From Oceanobacillus jeddahensis (GTDB taxonomy: Bacteria > Bacillota > Bacilli > Bacillales > Amphibacillaceae): DNA of 64,000 bases. Shown here one piece after another: positions 62,169 to 64,000 of this stretch. Numbering within the stretch: position 1 is the stretch's first letter; every line of letters begins with the position of its first letter. The position numbers and the translations under genes are program-made. Location of the stretch: positions 1,178,001 through 1,242,000 of the forward strand of contig NZ_CCDM010000001.1 in the NCBI RefSeq assembly GCF_000750635.1. Direction: 5' to 3'. Below the pieces are notes generated by a model that saw nothing but the letters and a program-made list of their open reading frames with translations, did no database searches and was not told the DNA's origin.

Positions 62169-62247
62169 CAGTCGGTTTTATCCAACTGTATTCAGGGTAA
62201 AAAAATAGAAAATTTCATAGCATAACTTTTATTTAATGTTTGATAGT

Positions 62248-62291
62248 AAAACCACAGAAACGCTGGGAAAAAGCTGATTCTGTGGTTTTTT
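62248..62291 (+). terminator. Terminator after TctA-like permease
   Basis: AAAACCACAGAA (62248-62259) pairs perfectly with TTCTGTGGTTTT (62278-62289), followed by TT. Confidence 0.75.
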
Positions 62292-62466
62292 AATGTTTTC
62301 ATTTTTTTTAATACATTACAGACGGAAGAAATTAGCATTTTTGCTGCTGAAATTCTGCTTGTGAAATTGAAAGTGCAGCATAACTTTTTATTTCAGGCAT
62401 ATCAAAAAAGATTAAAAGATAATATATAACAACAACTTAAAATATGTAAACAATATAATAATAGCA

Positions 62467-62514
62467 GTTCACTTTTAAAAGTTTACTCACAGCAAGTGAA
62501 CCAGCTGTGAGTAA
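62467..62514. promoter_or_regulatory. Hairpin with pseudoknot potential upstream of Gfo/Idh gene
   Basis: TTACTCACAGC (62483-62493) and GCTGTGAGTAA (62504-62514) form a perfect 11-bp stem. Its 10-nt loop begins AAGTGAAC (62494-62501), which is complementary to GTTCACTT at 62467-62474, allowing an H-type pseudoknot. It lies about 100 nt upstream of the consensus promoter, so it could be a leader of another transcript or a compound operator. Confidence 0.45.
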
Positions 62515-62615
62515 GGCAGAATACACAAAACGGTGAGCGTGTGAAACAGTTAAGCTTCTACAAAATTAACCTATATCAAAGGTTATATTTTGCACTCCAA
62601 GCAGGAGAATTCAAT

Positions 62616-62644
62616 TTGACAAACAATAAACAACAACATATAAT
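62616..62644 (+). promoter_or_regulatory. Full-consensus SigA promoter of Gfo/Idh gene
   Basis: TTGACA (62616-62621), 17-nt spacer of A and C only with three Ts at most, TATAAT (62639-62644): all twelve hexamer bases match. Followed by an AT-only leader with repeated AATAA units to the SD. Confidence 0.75.
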
Positions 62645-62694
62645 AATAAATAACAATAATATAAATAATAAATAATAACGAAGAGGTGCTGGAT

Positions 62695-63714
62695 ATGGAT
62701 AGTAAAATTGGTGTATGTGTTATTGGAGCAGGCCGGGCAGGATTACTTCATGCGAATAACTATAGAAGAAATGTACCGAATGCAAAATTGGTTGCAGTCG
62801 TTGATCCAAATGAAGAAAACGTAAAGCATGCCGTTAAAGAATTAGAAATTGATAAATATTACTTAAACTATCAGGATGCTCTCCATGATGACGAAATAGA
62901 TGCAGTTGTTATTGTAACTCCAACAAACTATCATAAAGAAATTGCTGTCGCAGCAGCTAATGCCGGAAAACATATATTCTGTGAAAAACCAATGGCTATA
63001 AATGAAGATGAATGCGATTACATGATAGAAGCTGCTCAAAAGAATAATGTAAAATTACAGATTGGTTTTATGAGAAGGTTTGATCAAAGCTTTAATTTAG
63101 CAAAAGAAGCAATTGAAAATGGTGAAATTGGTGATATCGTTTTAGTTAAATCATTGACAAGAGGACCAAGTGTACCACAGGAGTGGATGTACGATGTTGA
63201 GAGAAGTAATGGCCCGTTAGCAGAGGTGAATAGTCATGATATTGATACATTACGGTGGCTGACAGGTGGAGAGTTTAAAAGTGTTTATGCGATAGCAAAT
63301 AATTATAGATGCCAGGATATTAGCGAAAAATATCCGGATTTTTATGATAATGTCGTGCTGGTATCGGAGTTTGATAATGGGAAGCAAGGGGTAATAGACG
63401 GCTCTGTATCTGTGAAATACGGCTACGATGCAAGAGTAGAGATACTGGGTACAGAAGGAGTAATATTCGTCGGCGAAACCTACGATAAACAAATATCCGT
63501 ATGTAATGTTGAAACGGGTTCTAAACGACCGTTAACTAAAACATGGCGCTCCCTTTTTAAAGAGGCATATTTGGAAGAGGATATTGATTTTGTAAATTGT
63601 ATCATCGAAGACAGTGAACCTTCCGTTAATGGCCATGACGGTAAAATGGCTGTAAAAGTCGTAAATGCTGGAAATAAATCTATCAAAACCGGGGATAAAG
63701 TGATTTTAGATTAA
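62695..63714 (+). CDS. Gfo/Idh/MocA oxidoreductase, inositol 2-dehydrogenase-like
   Basis: About 339 residues: GVCVIGAGRAGLLHANNYRRN Rossmann start, EKPMAINEDEC with the catalytic Lys of the EKP motif, then IGFMRRFDQSFNLAKEAI and EVNSHDIDTLRWLTGGEF containing the substrate-binding DxxxH-type Asp/His. Closest in pattern to IolG/IolX-type inositol dehydrogenases. The following zinc alcohol dehydrogenase suggests a polyol or inositol pathway. The GTG at 62686 is also open, but AAGAGG spacing favours the ATG at 62695. Confidence 0.83.
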   Translation: MDSKIGVCVIGAGRAGLLHANNYRRNVPNAKLVAVVDPNEENVKHAVKELEIDKYYLNYQDALHDDEIDAVVIVTPTNYHKEIAVAAANAGKHIFCEKPMAINEDECDYMIEAAQKNNVKLQIGFMRRFDQSFNLAKEAIENGEIGDIVLVKSLTRGPSVPQEWMYDVERSNGPLAEVNSHDIDTLRWLTGGEFKSVYAIANNYRCQDISEKYPDFYDNVVLVSEFDNGKQGVIDGSVSVKYGYDARVEILGTEGVIFVGETYDKQISVCNVETGSKRPLTKTWRSLFKEAYLEEDIDFVNCIIEDSEPSVNGHDGKMAVKVVNAGNKSIKTGDKVILD

Positions 63715-63770
63715 TTGCTTCCGAGGAAATAGTGATTTGCTAAAAATACGTGAAAAAGGGGATAATATCC

Positions 63771-64000
63771 ATGCTTTCTGCTAAAATGTATGATAAAGAA
63801 AATATAGAGGTTATTAAGGAAGAAATACCTGCAATAAGCGAAGATGAAATTCTGCTAAAAGTAAAATCAGCAGGGATATGTGGGACTGATCTAAGAATTT
63901 ATCGTAACGGTCATCCGGAAATTCATAAAGACTCTCCGAGAACGCTGGGACATGAATTCAGCGGAGTAATCGAAAAAGTAGGGAGCAGCGTAGACGGTTA
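63771..64000 (+). CDS. Zinc-dependent alcohol dehydrogenase (MDR family), 5' part
   Basis: The first 76 codons, cut by the window end. EILLKVKSAGICGTDLRIYRNG has the catalytic-zinc Cys and the GTD, and LGHEFSGVIEKVGSSV the catalytic-zinc His-Glu of sorbitol/threonine-dehydrogenase-type MDR enzymes. The ATG has AAAAGGGG 7-14 nt upstream. It lies 56 nt after the inositol-dehydrogenase-like gene, so probably the same operon and pathway. Confidence 0.83.
   Translation, partial: MLSAKMYDKENIEVIKEEIPAISEDEILLKVKSAGICGTDLRIYRNGHPEIHKDSPRTLGHEFSGVIEKVGSSVDG

Overview
The window looks like the chromosome of a low-GC Gram-positive bacterium of the Bacillaceae, probably a salt-tolerant Oceanobacillus- or Virgibacillus-like genus. 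This is inferred from AT-rich DNA, strong GGAGG-type ribosome binding sites, frequent TTG and GTG starts, Bacillus-type cre sites, many PTS loci with RpiR, PRD and GntR regulators, and lipoprotein-anchored binding proteins. No rRNA, tRNA, CRISPR array, phage or intact transposase gene was seen. Almost the whole window is carbohydrate, amino-sugar and peptide uptake and breakdown.

Layout. 1-161: tail of a lactose/cellobiose-type PTS EIIA. 578-8728: a cell-wall amino-sugar salvage cluster (GH3 N-acetylglucosaminidase NagZ, beta-lactamase-fold serine hydrolase, RpiR regulator, EIIB-EIIA-EIIC of the lactose/chitobiose family, a small membrane protein, 6-phospho-muramidase MupG). 8925-9713: atypical SDR. 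10055-13492: YfcC-type carrier, RpiR regulator and M20 peptidase. 13791-19300: mannose-family PTS (IIA-IIB-IIC-IID) with a tyrosine-phosphatase-like protein and a PRD regulator. 19545-21428: SEC-C protein. 21519-28584 (minus strand): a polyol PTS operon (EIIA, EIICB, MtlR-like activator, two mannitol-phosphate-dehydrogenase-like paralogues, a fructose-6-phosphate-aldolase-like enzyme). 28918-37708: GntR regulator, M20 dipeptidase, complete peptide ABC transporter and DAO-type oxidase. 37827-41527: lipoprotein, TetR regulator and divergent MFS efflux pump. 41826-46601: PP2C-like phosphatase, then GntR-AgaS-aldolase-kinase, a tagatose-6-phosphate route for amino sugars. 47854-56538: ROK protein, sugar ABC transporter without its own ATPase, DUF624 protein, Gfo/Idh oxidoreductase, LacI regulator and PhnP-like hydrolase. 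56625-59182: TetR and quinone reductase pair and two GNATs. 60346-62168: TctA-like permease with a small membrane partner. 62695-64000: a second Gfo/Idh oxidoreductase and the start of a zinc alcohol dehydrogenase.

Regulation visible in the DNA includes cre-like sites at four PTS or carrier promoters, a 16-bp operator-like sequence repeated before EIIB and before EIIC of the first PTS, perfect palindromes at both GntR loci, and paired sites at the TetR/quinone-reductase promoter.

The most unusual points are as follows. (1) In the polyol operon both tandem dehydrogenases lack the His of the family K-x4-N-x2-H motif, and they sit with an aldolase that has the FSA-type Tyr. (2) A long non-coding repeat of about 0.75-0.9 kb is present twice in inverted orientation, flanking about 11.8 kb. 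(3) Copy A of that repeat carries exact 34-nt modules at three ACGTCCTG sites that are empty in copy B. (4) A muropeptide-salvage cluster uses a lactose-family PTS instead of MurP and shows no MurQ in the window.
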